A DNA stretch of 64,000 nt, taken from the NCBI RefSeq assembly GCF_001425705.1, contig NZ_LMDC01000001.1:1348486-1412485 (forward strand). Direction: 5' to 3'. Shown one piece after another: positions 26,501 to 33,602 of this stretch. The notes under the pieces are model-generated. The model had not been told where the DNA came from, ran no database searches, and saw nothing but the letters and a program-made list of their open reading frames with translations. A program made the position numbers and the translations under genes. Each line of letters opens with the position of its first letter. Position 1 is the first letter of the stretch. Origin of the DNA: Pelomonas sp. Root1217. Its GTDB lineage: Bacteria; Pseudomonadota; Gammaproteobacteria; Burkholderiales; Burkholderiaceae_C.

Positions 26501-27276
26501 ACGGCCCGCTTCGTGACGCCGCCATGGTGGCGGGCCTGGCGCGCTTCCCTCAAGATGCATGGCTGGCCTATGGCGCGGCCAAGGTAGAAGCCGGCAATGC
26601 CAATTGGCGCGTGGCGTTGCGTGACTACGAGCTGGCACGCGCAGAGCCGGCGCTGGCGCCGTTTGCGGCCATCGAGGCTAACCGGCTGCGTCGGCTGCTG
26701 GGCGAAAAGGAGCTGGGCGTCGAGGCGGAGCGCATCGACCCACCGAGCCGGCTGCTGGCCGCGCTCGGCTACCAGATGCGGGCGCGAGCCCTGGTCGCCG
26801 AGCCTGAGGCCATGGCCAAGCTCGCGGCCGGCGAACCGGACAAGGCGGCCGGCGTCGACAGCGCGCCTTCCCCGCATCTGCTGCGTCTTGCAGCGGCCTC
26901 CGATGGCGCCTCGGCCGAGCTGCGCCGGCGTGTCGCGGCCTTGCCACCCGACGATGGCGTGGACGAGCTGACCTACTGGACTTCACTGGCCCTGGCTGAA
27001 CGCGAGGGACGGCCCGCGCCCGCGCTGCCCGCCGAGGCCATGGCCAGTGCGGGCATCGAGCCCGAACAGATCCACAAGCTCGAAGCCTTTCACGACGCGC
27101 TGGGCGGCCCTGCCACGCTGGCCGGCGCCGAAAAGCATCTGCTGGGTTTGGCGCTCGATTTGCGCGGCCAGGCCTACAGCATGGCCACCGTGCGCCTGGC
27201 TGGGCGCACCCCACCGGCATGGCGCGAGGCGGCCAAGCGCCTGCTCCAGAGCCACGAGCGCCCCTACTTCAACTGA
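23590..27276 (+). CDS. Giant M48-family membrane metalloprotease
   Basis: A 1228-residue protein. The N-terminal quarter is an M48 (Ste24/HtpX-like) protease: two membrane helices (about 27-50 and 66-87), zinc motif His175-Glu176-x-x-His179 in LAHEFGHF, and third ligand Glu259 in MEYGAD, with another hydrophobic stretch near 222-240. The long remainder has no domain I recognise; it holds one further membrane helix near 715-735 (AVAGGIVVGVLGFG) and helical, TPR-like regions after 900. Start TTG 23590 is supported by a strong AAGGGAGG site 7 bases before it. Possible roles are membrane protein quality control; the C-terminal half is uncharacterised. Confidence 0.85.
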   Translation: MQHSHPVGPLPSVKPAPTPRSYQLRAWGAVASLVAFLGIYFGLAGWFAWTAWRLGQSAFAGRSDGFWAFLVALCAALLTVFMLKALFFRQRRAEDHSLEIQSTDQPALFVELNAIADAVGAPRPHRVLVSARVNAAVFYDLSPLNLLFPTKKNLEIGLGLVNVLNRSELRAVLAHEFGHFAQRAMAVGRWVYVAQQIAARLVAQRDMLDNFLQALSRFDFRIAWVGWLLSVIVWAIRSLVDSVFTGVQLLQRSLGREMEYGADAVAVALTGSDALVHALYKLQTADIDWDRAAGVASELRAKEQWVGDLFALQEQIAERTGRMLDDADYGRVPPRQAGPTRLFDTADSAVPQMWRTHPLNHEREARAKAEYRASDVDERSAWTLFENAAALRGQVTRRLIETPEAAQAMDEAALHAALEERFGGELLQPRYRGAYLGRALTRHVAEPGQLIGDLPDETQGIQRLAALYPASLGEAVRRWRRIDADKEPAEHAELLAELRRHDQAARATHLALARAVGDGSEARLRGLLAQVHYAEHTAANLRDLRGALAHTVRVETTGRISDAGRMRVRDAGGRLHHALQQVYAEALDVVLDAATCKRLQADNWAAALGELKLGPPDISQLGDWLGVIDSWMDAAEHALGELRDAALAELLVAENRAAAQQPTGESTVPSAPRGYATLLEGAERPRDLRPNLWARFLAAQGRGAAAARVAVAGGIVVGVLGFGGGYGDIDVQVLNGLDRPVQVRIGGASAITLPAFGAAVVAQAPDAHLPIVAETAQGELIERFEVALEHGPGHPVYNVAGAAPLVELTYTYGRDTGPAPPRMLGAKRWSASEADVFFGDPPQSVSVKQGQTEVRRVLYSGADVAPGMQLSLLRDDAAALERLSELHLHWDRRDSPVRYVWLRLLRGQPAHDKLLTAALAREPSGIELMRERLDTLPTDERKALCDELGRRADAASADGHAVYLAGRCLPDGPLRDAAMVAGLARFPQDAWLAYGAAKVEAGNANWRVALRDYELARAEPALAPFAAIEANRLRRLLGEKELGVEAERIDPPSRLLAALGYQMRARALVAEPEAMAKLAAGEPDKAAGVDSAPSPHLLRLAAASDGASAELRRRVAALPPDDGVDELTYWTSLALAEREGRPAPALPAEAMASAGIEPEQIHKLEAFHDALGGPATLAGAEKHLLGLALDLRGQAYSMATVRLAGRTPPAWREAAKRLLQSHERPYFN

Positions 27277-27294
27277 ATCACAATGACCCCGAAG

Positions 27295-27314
27295 CCCGGC
27301 CTCGGCCGGGTTTT
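27295..27314 (+). terminator. Rho-independent terminator of the M48 protease gene
   Basis: Hairpin with arms CCCGGC / GCCGGG (27295-27300 and 27305-27310), loop CTCG, followed by TTTT and TCTC. It is 19 bases after the protease stop. It also argues against starting the next gene at ATG 27283, which would put the terminator inside the coding sequence. Confidence 0.85.
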
Positions 27315-27336
27315 CTCATTCAAGGAACCCGCACCC

Positions 27337-27882
27337 ATGCTGAGAGGACAACGCGTCGGCCTGCGCTATGTGACCGAAGATGACCTGCCTTGGCTCAAGC
27401 GCACCACGGGCGACCCGCAGGTGCGCGGCCCTTTCCTGGGCTCGCGCATGATGACGCCGCATGCCGTGGACCAGCGCTGGAAGGAGAGCGGCTTTGCCAA
27501 CGAGGACGCCGAGCGCCTGCTGATCTGTCACCTGCACGACGGCAGCGTCATCGGTGACGTGGTGCACTTCGCCGCGGCCCGCTACACGACGGCGCGCGAG
27601 ATTGGCTGGACGCTGGCCGACGTCGCAATGCGCGGCCAGGGGCTGGCCAGCGAGGCCGCCGCGCTGCTGGTCGACTATCTGTTCGAGAACTGGCCGGTGA
27701 ACCGCCTGTCCTGCGGCATGTCGGTGCACAACCATGCGTCGCGGCGCGTGGCCGAGAAGTGCGGCTTCAGGCACGAGGGCGTGCAGCGCGGCATCGTCTT
27801 CGTGGCCGGCGAGTATGTCGACTGCCATGCGCTGTCGCTGCTGCGCAGCGATTGGCTGGCTATGAAAGGCAGGGGCGAGTGA
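27337..27882 (+). CDS. GNAT-family acetyltransferase (RimJ/RimL type)
   Basis: A 181-residue acetyltransferase. The acetyl-CoA loop is VAMRGQGLASEAAALL and the C-terminal block NHASRRVAEKCGFRHEGVQRG is typical of the RimJ/RimL group, which acetylates protein N-termini or small molecules. Start ATG 27337 is downstream of the terminator hairpin. The stop overlaps the GTG start of the enoyl-reductase-like gene (GTGA, four bases), the first of two such couplings in a three-gene operon. Substrate unknown. Confidence 0.85.
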   Translation: MLRGQRVGLRYVTEDDLPWLKRTTGDPQVRGPFLGSRMMTPHAVDQRWKESGFANEDAERLLICHLHDGSVIGDVVHFAAARYTTAREIGWTLADVAMRGQGLASEAAALLVDYLFENWPVNRLSCGMSVHNHASRRVAEKCGFRHEGVQRGIVFVAGEYVDCHALSLLRSDWLAMKGRGE

Positions 27883-29105
27883 AAGACAAGGAATTCGATC
27901 TGATCGTCTTCGGCGCGACCGGCTTCACTGGCCGGCTCGTTGCCGAGTACCTGCATCTCAGCGGCGCCGGCGGCGCGCGCTGGGCGATTGCGGGGCGCAG
28001 CCTGGACAAGCTTGGCAAGGTGCGTGACGAGTTGCATCTGCCGCCCGCCGTGGCGCTGCTGAAAGCCGACGCGAAGGACCCCGCGGCGTTGAAGGCGCTG
28101 GTGGCGCGCACGCGCTGCGTCATCACGACGGTCGGCCCCTATCAGCTCCATGGCGAACCGCTCGCCACGGCCTGCGCCGAGGGTGGCACCGACTACGTTG
28201 ACCTGTGCGGTGAACCGCTGTGGATGGCGAGGATGATCGACAAGCTGAGGCCGCTGGCCGAAAAGAGCGGTGCCCGCATCGTCTTCTCCTGCGGCTTCGA
28301 TTCCATCCCCTTCGACCTGGGAGTGGTCTACCTGCAGGCCGAGGCGCAGAAGCGCTTTGGCGCGCCGTTGCCGGAGGTGCGCGGTCGTGTCGCCCGCGTG
28401 AAGGGCACAGCCTCGGGCGGCACGCTGGCCAGCATGATGGAGACCATCGAAGCGGTGCGCCGCGAGCCCGGTCTCATCAAGGTCATGGCCAACCCGTTTG
28501 CGCTGACGCCGGGCTTCAAGGGACCACGGCAGCCCAGCGGCCAGGACGCGAGCTTCGACGACTGGGCCGATGCCTGGAGCGGCCCTTTCTTCATGGCCAC
28601 CATCAACACCAAGAACGTGCATCGCAGCAATGCGCTGCGCGGCCATCCCTGGGGTGCCGACTTCATCTACAGCGAGAAGCTGCTGACCGGTAGGCCCGGC
28701 CAGGGCGACAAGGGCCGCAGGAAGGCGATGGCGCTGGCACGCTTCACCCGCTTGCAGAACCTGGCCCTGGGCTTCACGCCGATGCGTGCCCTGCTGCGCC
28801 GCTTCGTGCTGACCCAGCCGGGCGACGGCCCGAACAAGGCGGCGCGCGAGGCCGGGCATTACGTGCTCTGGTTCACGGGCAAGTCAGCGGGCGGCGAGAC
28901 ATTGCGCGCCATCGTCAAGGGCGATCGTGACCCCGGCTATGGCTCGACGTGCAAGCTCATCAGCGAGGCGGCGCTGTGCCTCGTGCAGGACGTGGGCCGC
29001 GACGCGACGCCCGGCGGCGTCTGGACACCCGGCAGCGCGATGGGCCTCGCCCTGGTGCGGCGTCTGCATGAACGCGCCGGGCTGACCTTCGAGATGGCGG
29101 CTTGA
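27879..29105 (+). CDS. Saccharopine dehydrogenase-family protein (trans-acting enoyl reductase-like)
   Basis: A 408-residue NAD(P)-binding protein. The N-terminal Rossmann loop is FGATGFTGRLVAEYL (residues about 8-22), followed by VITTVGPYQLHGEPL and DLCGEP blocks. This group is annotated as saccharopine dehydrogenase-like but in mycobacteria related proteins act as trans-acting enoyl reductases in lipid synthesis, and in eukaryotes SCCPDH is found on lipid droplets. Given the nearby phasin and fatty acyl-CoA reductase, a lipid role is more likely than lysine metabolism, but this is inference. GTG 27879 and the stop at 29103-29105 both overlap neighbouring genes. Confidence 0.82.
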   Translation: MKDKEFDLIVFGATGFTGRLVAEYLHLSGAGGARWAIAGRSLDKLGKVRDELHLPPAVALLKADAKDPAALKALVARTRCVITTVGPYQLHGEPLATACAEGGTDYVDLCGEPLWMARMIDKLRPLAEKSGARIVFSCGFDSIPFDLGVVYLQAEAQKRFGAPLPEVRGRVARVKGTASGGTLASMMETIEAVRREPGLIKVMANPFALTPGFKGPRQPSGQDASFDDWADAWSGPFFMATINTKNVHRSNALRGHPWGADFIYSEKLLTGRPGQGDKGRRKAMALARFTRLQNLALGFTPMRALLRRFVLTQPGDGPNKAAREAGHYVLWFTGKSAGGETLRAIVKGDRDPGYGSTCKLISEAALCLVQDVGRDATPGGVWTPGSAMGLALVRRLHERAGLTFEMAA

Positions 29106-29857
29106 CGCCCACCCCGCGCTGGGCGGTCAGCCAGCCGCGCATGCACTGGACGCTGCAGGCCAACGTGGCCGAGACGCTCGCCACACTGGAGGCTGCTGCG
29201 GCGGCAGGGGCGCAGGGCTGCATCGGTACCGAGCTGGCGCTGACGGGCTTTCACCGCCGCGTGCCCGAGTTGCTCGATCAGCAGGCCCTGGCCGACGCCG
29301 AGGCGCAACTGCGCGCGACCTGTGCCCGGCTGTGCATCGCGGCGGCCATCGGCGTGCCGACCCTGGGTGAGGGCGGTGCGGTGTTCAACAGCCATCTCTA
29401 CATCGATGCCTCGGGCTGCGAACTGGGCCGTGTGCACAAGCGCGGCTTGACCGACAGCGAGGCGACCTTCTTCGCGCGTGGCCGTGAGCGGGGCTGGACC
29501 ACCATTGGTGGCGTGCTGGCGACCTCGGTGCTGTGCCGCGAGACGCTGGACGGGGCGGCGCTGCTGGCAGAACTGCATGCCGCGACCAGCGGTTCGGTGC
29601 CGCGCGTGATCTTCTGGCCCAGCTACATCAGCGAGTCCGATGCCGAGCAGGCGGCGCTGTGCCAAGCCTATCGCGATGGCGCCGAAGCGCTGGCACGCGA
29701 GCTGGGCGCCTGGGTGCTGCAGAGCAATTGGCCCGAGTCGCTGAATGAGCCAGAGCAGCGCGGCTTCGGAGTGAGCGTGGTCATCGCACCGGATGGGCGT
29801 CGCGTGCAGACGCTGCCGCGGGATGAGGCGGCTCTGGTCGTTGTGGACCTGGCTTAG
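29102..29857 (+). CDS. Carbon-nitrogen hydrolase (nitrilase superfamily)
   Basis: A 251-residue amidase/nitrilase-fold hydrolase. The catalytic triad can be placed at Glu44 (GTELALTGF), Lys113 (VHKRGL) and Cys145 (SVLCRET). It would cleave a C-N bond of an amide or carbamoyl substrate; the particular branch is unclear. Translation probably starts at TTG 29102, overlapping the preceding stop (TTGA), so it is coupled to the enoyl-reductase-like gene. Its stop overlaps the end of the convergent PEP-CTERM gene by four bases. Confidence 0.82.
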   Translation: MTPTPRWAVSQPRMHWTLQANVAETLATLEAAAAAGAQGCIGTELALTGFHRRVPELLDQQALADAEAQLRATCARLCIAAAIGVPTLGEGGAVFNSHLYIDASGCELGRVHKRGLTDSEATFFARGRERGWTTIGGVLATSVLCRETLDGAALLAELHAATSGSVPRVIFWPSYISESDAEQAALCQAYRDGAEALARELGAWVLQSNWPESLNEPEQRGFGVSVVIAPDGRRVQTLPRDEAALVVVDLA

Positions 29858-30441
29858 CGGCGGCGCCTGGCCAGCCAGCCGAACATGCCCAGGCCGGCCA
29901 GCAGCAGCGCGCCACTGGCGGGTTCGGGCACCGGGGCGGTGGTGCCGGTCACGGTCGCGGCGTTCAGGCCCCAGCCCTCGTCGCCCAGGCCCTGGAAGCC
30001 GGCACGGTCTGAACCTTCAAAGCTCGTTGGGCTGTCGATGCTGAAGACCAGTTGGTTGCTGCCTGCGGCCAGCGTGACGGGAATGCTGATCGTCAGTTGC
30101 TGATTGACCACCGCACCGACCGTGGCGCCGTTCGGGTTGAACAGCACGCGGTCGGTGCCACCGCCGCCAAGATTCCAGGTGCCGCTGAACACTTCGCTGC
30201 CATTCAGCGTCACGTGAAGGATGTCGATGTAGCCGTTGTCGCCGTCCAAGGTGGCGTAGCCCGCCAGCGTGAAGTCGATCAGGCCGGCGCCGGCGCCAGC
30301 GGCGAAATTGGTGGTCACCGAGACCGTGGTGTCCAACGCGGCCGTCGGCGCGGGCAAGGTGTACAGCGTGGCGGCCCAGGCGGGCGCGACCGTCAGCAAG
30401 GCGGCAGCGGCGAGCAGCGGCAGGCGGGGCATCGAAGTCAT
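29854..30441 (-). CDS. PEP-CTERM sorting domain protein
   Basis: A 195-residue exported protein with a signal peptide (to about residue 23, APAWA) and a beta-rich, Gly/Thr/Asn-rich body containing LDGDNGYIDI and GWGLNAATVTG. The C-terminus is the exosortase sorting signal: VPEPASG, a hydrophobic helix (GALLLAGLGMFGWLA) and RRRR. It is the second such protein in the window and not similar in its body to the one at 9032. Start ATG 30441 or ATG 30432 are both possible. It overlaps the stop of the convergent nitrilase gene. Confidence 0.88.
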   Translation of the reverse strand: MTSMPRLPLLAAAALLTVAPAWAATLYTLPAPTAALDTTVSVTTNFAAGAGAGLIDFTLAGYATLDGDNGYIDILHVTLNGSEVFSGTWNLGGGGTDRVLFNPNGATVGAVVNQQLTISIPVTLAAGSNQLVFSIDSPTSFEGSDRAGFQGLGDEGWGLNAATVTGTTAPVPEPASGALLLAGLGMFGWLARRRR

Positions 30442-30537
30442 CGCGCGTCTCCAGTGAGGTTCGGCGCAATCTATCTGCCGCCGGTCCGCGTCGTGGGCTT
30501 TGAACTTGGGGGTGTCCCCCGACTCGGGGGGGCGGGT

Positions 30538-30996
30538 TCAGGCGCGCCGGATCAGGGCCGCATAGCAGCCGCGGCGGGCGAAATGCGCGTGGATGTAGTC
30601 CACCTTGGGCTGAGCCAGCAGGCGCTCGATGAGGCCCTCGATCGCGGCGCCGTCGACGACGTCCGCATCGACCATCAGGCCCGCCGCATCGAAGGCGCGC
30701 AATGACAGCAGGCGGCTGCGCAGGGCATCCGCCACGGTGTCGATGGCGTCAAAAGCTTCGCCTGCCTGTTCGCGCACGTAGATGGCATGGCGAGAGCGGT
30801 AGGGCGTGTCGGCAGGCTGGTGCTCATAGTTGATGAGCAGCACGGACTCGTCCGCCGTCGTGTCGCGCAGTTCGACGCGGTCCGGCAGGCCGGCGCCGCG
30901 ATGACGCTGCGCGCCATGGTCGGCCAGCGCTGCGTCGCTCAGGCCGAAGAGGTGCTTGAAGGGTTGGGCGGACAGCCCGGTGATGCGAAAGGACAT
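30538..30996 (-). CDS. DUF1203 domain protein
   Basis: A 152-residue soluble protein that fits the DUF1203 family: ITGLSAQPFKHLFGLSDAAL at the start, VLLINYEHQPADTPYRSRHAIYVRE in the middle (cited as two adjoining blocks) and the YIHAHFARRGCYAALIRR end. No reaction is known for the family. It lies 262 bases downstream of another minus-strand gene, with repeat copy 3 in between. A G/C-rich palindrome (CCCCC / GGGGG arms around 30505-30530) lies after its stop. Confidence 0.8.
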   Translation of the reverse strand: MSFRITGLSAQPFKHLFGLSDAALADHGAQRHRGAGLPDRVELRDTTADESVLLINYEHQPADTPYRSRHAIYVREQAGEAFDAIDTVADALRSRLLSLRAFDAAGLMVDADVVDGAAIEGLIERLLAQPKVDYIHAHFARRGCYAALIRRA

Positions 30997-31119
30997 GACG
31001 TGCTCCGTTGAAGGGGATGCACGTCATTCTTCAGACACGGCCGGGGCGCGTCTGGCCGCAATCGGACCTCGATTTCGGCTGTCCGTGGCGCGTTCGCGTG
31101 TCCTTGCCGCATTGATTTG

Positions 31120-31257
31120 CGGGCCGAGCGCTGGGCCGCTCCCTAGCCGGCCCGCGCTGGCGATGTGCTTGCGGCTCGATGCCGCAAGCATCGCCGTCCC
31201 CGCGGGGGACCGACCAGGTTCGCCTGCGTTCAGCAGGGCGAGACTGGGCGAGGGGCT
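31120..31257 (-). repeat. Dispersed structured repeat, copy 3
   Basis: 138-bp copy in minus orientation. Read on the minus strand it begins immediately after the stop codon of the gene at 31258-31740 (no gap) and runs toward the DUF1203 gene, ending 123 bases before its start. The central hairpin has stem GCTTGCGG / CCGCAAGC, where copies 2 and 4 have C-G at the position that is T-A here, so the stem is kept by paired changes. The GTCCCC / GGGGAC and GGGCCG / CGGCCC hairpins are also intact. Confidence 0.9.
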
Positions 31258-31740
31258 TCAGTCCCGGCCTGCGGGACGCTCATAGCCGTTGTCCACCCAG
31301 GCTTCGGCGGACGCCTGGCTGAGCTTGAAGCCGGCGGCGACCTTGACCTGCGCCAAGCGCTCGCCGGCAGCATCGAAGGCCGCCAGCCAGGCGTAGGGGT
31401 CGTCCTCGGCAGGCACGATCTCCAGCGTGATCTTCAGCCAGGCGCCGTCGCGAGCGACATACAACGCCTTGTTCAGCTGCGCATGCAACTGCTGCTCATG
31501 GCGGCGGAGGACCTCGGAGGCCGTCTTCACCAGCGTGTTGAAGGCGTTGACGTCCAGGGGCTTGGGATTCTTCTTGTCGCGCCCCATGGTCCAGGGGCCG
31601 ACCAGGGCCGGCTCGCTTTCGCCGGCCTTGAACATCGCGACGGCCCAGCCTTCATCGTCCTCGTTCTTGATGACCTGGGCGGTCCAGCCGTTGTCACGCC
31701 ACAGCCGGGCTTCGAAGACGGGTTCGTCAACTTCACTCAT
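31258..31740 (-). CDS. Conserved hypothetical protein
   Basis: A 160-residue acidic soluble protein without signal peptide or membrane segment. It contains WAVAMFKAGESEPALVGPWTMGRDKKNPKPLD-type sequence, here described as a WAVAMFK block followed by a GPWTMGRDKKNPKPLD block, and a C-terminal AWVDNGYERP. I do not recognise a family with known function. Its ATG overlaps the stop of the upstream gene (31737-31740, ATGA), so the two form an operon. Repeat copy 3 abuts its stop codon. Confidence 0.7.
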   Translation of the reverse strand: MSEVDEPVFEARLWRDNGWTAQVIKNEDDEGWAVAMFKAGESEPALVGPWTMGRDKKNPKPLDVNAFNTLVKTASEVLRRHEQQLHAQLNKALYVARDGAWLKITLEIVPAEDDPYAWLAAFDAAGERLAQVKVAAGFKLSQASAEAWVDNGYERPAGRD

Positions 31741-32012
31741 GCCTTCAATCCCTTGGCGAGCAGTTCGGCCACCAGCGCGTTGATGCCGCCTTCATGTCCG
31801 GCGGCCCGGTCGCGCAGCTGTTCGGTCAGCTCGGCGGGCAGCTTGCAGGCAAAGGGGACGAGGCCGGCGGCGGCGTCCAGCTTGCGCTGGGCCTTGCGGT
31901 CGGGCAGGGCGGCAGCGGCGTGGCCGAAGCGGCCTGGGGCCGCCTTGCCGCGCATTGCGGCGTCCAGCTTCAGGCCGGCCAGGCGTTCGAGATCGGTTTT
32001 CTTCATGCTCAT
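31737..32012 (-). CDS. Small conserved hypothetical protein
   Basis: A 91-residue, basic and Ala-rich protein beginning MSMKKTDLERLAGLKLDAAM. The second half (FACKLPAELTEQLRDRAAGHEGGINALVAELL) looks like a short helical, ribbon-helix-helix-like segment, as in some antitoxin or DNA-binding proteins, but this is weak. It is translationally coupled to the following gene by an ATGA overlap. A small two-gene toxin-antitoxin-like unit could be imagined, but the partner does not resemble a known toxin. A GACAAT box lies seven bases before its start. Confidence 0.6.
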   Translation of the reverse strand: MSMKKTDLERLAGLKLDAAMRGKAAPGRFGHAAAALPDRKAQRKLDAAAGLVPFACKLPAELTEQLRDRAAGHEGGINALVAELLAKGLKA

Positions 32013-32019
32013 GGGCCGG

Positions 32020-32025
32020 ATTGTC
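32020..32025 (-). promoter_or_regulatory. -10-like box before the small protein gene at 32012
   Basis: On the minus strand GGGACAAT is followed by CCGGCCC and then the ATG at 32012, a seven-base spacer without a ribosome site. It is one of several matching GACAAT-spacer-ATG arrangements and suggests a leaderless mRNA. Confidence 0.45.
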
Positions 32026-32054
32026 CCCGTTCGAGGAAACCTGCCCGTGAGCGG

Positions 32055-32546
32055 TCAGCCGTTGGTGGCCCGAGCAGCGGGAACGACGGCGGGTGCGCGC
32101 GTCACGCGGGTCTTGCCGCCGGTCGTCACGAGGACGACGGGGTCGCCGCTGTTGAAGGCCTCGGCGCCCTTGGCCTGGATGATGGCGCGGCGTTCGCCAT
32201 TGCGCAGCTGGACGATGATTTCCAGCGCATCTTCCTTGGTGGCCGAGCGCTCGATGGCATTGCCGATGACGGCACCGGCGACGGCGCCGATGACGCCGAC
32301 GACTGCGCCTTCACGGCGGCCGCCCACCGAGCTGCCGGCAATCGCGCCGGTCACGCCACCGGCCACGCCGCCGACGCCGCTCTGCGAGCCGTCCACAGTG
32401 ACGGGACGGGAGGACAGCACGGTGGCGTCCATGATCTGCGACATGCGTTGCGCGTCACCGCGCTGGACGACGTCGGGGCTGGTGGTCGAGCAGGCTGACA
32501 GCGCAACCGCGGCGGCCAGGGTGAGGGAAGTCATGAGCTTGGACAT
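32055..32546 (-). CDS. Glycine-zipper lipoprotein (17 kDa antigen / SlyB-like)
   Basis: A 163-residue predicted outer-membrane lipoprotein. The lipobox LSAC gives Cys19. Residues about 57-97 form a glycine-zipper double membrane segment (GVGGVAGGVTGAIAGSS and GAVVGVIGAVAGAVIGNAI). The C-terminal part (EIIVQLRNGERRAI..., GDPVVLVTTGGKTRVTR) is the usual beta-rich domain. Family members such as SlyB and PcP help envelope stability and often respond to envelope stress. An AGGAGT ribosome site precedes ATG 32546. Confidence 0.88.
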   Translation of the reverse strand: MSKLMTSLTLAAAVALSACSTTSPDVVQRGDAQRMSQIMDATVLSSRPVTVDGSQSGVGGVAGGVTGAIAGSSVGGRREGAVVGVIGAVAGAVIGNAIERSATKEDALEIIVQLRNGERRAIIQAKGAEAFNSGDPVVLVTTGGKTRVTRAPAVVPAARATNG

Positions 32547-32672
32547 TCGAATACTCCTTGGGCAAAACGGCAGCCCAACGTCGCCAATTGTCTCGCCGTT
32601 GACGGCTCGATGCCCCCGGCTACAACTCTTTACCGTTGGCGGTCAACGGGAATGACCCTCAATCGCCGCGAA

Positions 32673-33239
32673 TTACCCATGCAGGCGCGAGCTGCGCGGC
32701 ACGCTGGCGAGCAGGAACTCCATCTGGTCGGCCAGGATGCGGCGGCCGCGCAGGATCATGTCCTCGTGCAGGCTGGGCACATAGGGCAGGTAGAGCAGGC
32801 TCATGTGCGCCTCCTCCGGCATGCGGTTGCCCTTGCGGCCATTGCAGGGCCGGCAAGCGGTGATGCAGTTCATCCAGGTGTCGTAGCCGCCGCGCGACGT
32901 CGGGTGAATGTGCTCGCGTGTCAGGTCTTCGGGCAGGCAGTGGTGGCCGCAGTAGGCGCAGACGAAGCGGTCGCGCACGAAGAGCTTGCTGTTGGTCAGC
33001 GCCGGCGCCTGGCGCCAGGCCCGGCTGGGCACGGCCCCGCGCACGGCAATGATGGGGTGGACCTCGATGCGCGACTGGCGCCCGGAGATGCGCTGCCAGC
33101 CCCCGCGCAGCACCTGGCAGGGGTCGCCCAGCGTCCAGGCAACGCCGTCGCAGGCGTAGATCACGGCCGCTTCGCGGGTCGTGATCCAGGCCTGGGGGCG
33201 GCCGGAGACATCGAGTTGGAGCACATCCACAGAAGTCAA
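32673..33239 (-). CDS. HNH endonuclease domain protein
   Basis: A 188-residue protein with a C-terminal HNH nuclease fold: zinc cysteines CAYCGHHC (near residue 93) and CRPCNGRKGNR (near 130), and the catalytic region LTREHIHPTSRGG with HxH. The N-terminal 85 residues form a beta-rich part seen in housekeeping HNH proteins of proteobacteria (RPQAWITTREAAVIY block). It stands alone, not beside a methylase or phage genes, so a repair or processing nuclease is more likely than restriction. It could also be a homing-type relic. Repeat copy 4 lies upstream. Confidence 0.85.
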   Translation of the reverse strand: MTSVDVLQLDVSGRPQAWITTREAAVIYACDGVAWTLGDPCQVLRGGWQRISGRQSRIEVHPIIAVRGAVPSRAWRQAPALTNSKLFVRDRFVCAYCGHHCLPEDLTREHIHPTSRGGYDTWMNCITACRPCNGRKGNRMPEEAHMSLLYLPYVPSLHEDMILRGRRILADQMEFLLASVPRSSRLHG

Positions 33240-33325
33240 CCTCCAACGCAGAGACTACTTCAGAAGCGACCTCCCGCTCAAGCGTGACTCCATTACAGCG
33301 TGGCGCTTCTGCTCGCCCGGTATTT

Positions 33326-33461
33326 CGGGCCGAGCGCCGGGCCGCCCCTAGCCGGCCCGTCGGGCGATGTGCTCGCGGCTCGACGCCGCGAGCATCGCCG
33401 TCCCCGTTGGGGACCGACCAGGCACGCTCGCGTTCAGCGGCGCGGGACTGGGCGAGGGGCT
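33326..33461 (-). repeat. Dispersed structured repeat, copy 4
   Basis: 136-bp copy in minus orientation. The central stem is GCTCGCGG / CCGCGAGC with loop CGTCGAG, enclosed by GGCGAT / ATCGCC; the CCCC hairpin is GTCCCC-AAC-GGGGAC; the last is GGGCCG / CGGCCC. Unlike the other four copies it does not follow a stop codon: it lies upstream of the HNH gene, between divergent promoters. Confidence 0.9.
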
Positions 33462-33550
33462 GGGGTAAGCACTAGGTTGGCGTGCGTATTAGGCACATCA
33501 CCCTAGGAAATCGGTGGGACAAGCTGGCGCTGTCGCGGGAGCGACCTGCA

Positions 33551-33575
33551 AAATAGAACGATCGTTCGTTTTATT
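33551..33575. promoter_or_regulatory. Putative TetR-family operator
   Basis: A perfect ten-base palindrome AACGATCGTT (33557-33566) is set in an AT-rich stretch (AAATAG before, CGTTTTATT after), striking in such GC-rich DNA. It lies 37 bases before the TetR regulator start and thus probably overlaps its promoter. TetR proteins bind such short palindromes and commonly repress their own gene. A single site was found by eye. Confidence 0.65.
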
Positions 33576-33602
33576 CCAGGATGGCTTCCGCCCCTTCTGC
33601 CC

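Larger units (their letters stand above)
33240..33602. other. 363-bp intergenic region: repeat copy 4 and TetR operator
   Basis: Gap between the divergently transcribed HNH nuclease and TetR regulator genes. It holds one copy of the dispersed repeat (33326-33461), an AT-rich palindrome at 33551-33575 that looks like a TetR operator, and otherwise no open frame or RNA gene that I can support. Confidence 0.8.

Noticed and set aside
30956-31285. Open frame through repeat copy 3
   Set aside because: Similar peptides ([21 protein letters not shown]) arise in every copy only because the repeat itself is conserved. Stems show paired changes in all codon positions and copy 1 has a large insert, so the repeat is not coding.
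31258-32012. Two small overlapping genes as a toxin-antitoxin pair
   Set aside because: The ATGA overlap and small sizes fit, but neither protein shows a known toxin or clear antitoxin motif and the second is too large and acidic for a typical toxin.
32599-32626. TTGACG-16-TACAAC promoter-like sequence on the plus strand
   Set aside because: Good hexamers but it would transcribe antisense through the HNH gene with no plus-strand gene for nearly 1 kb. Treated as chance; start mapping would decide.
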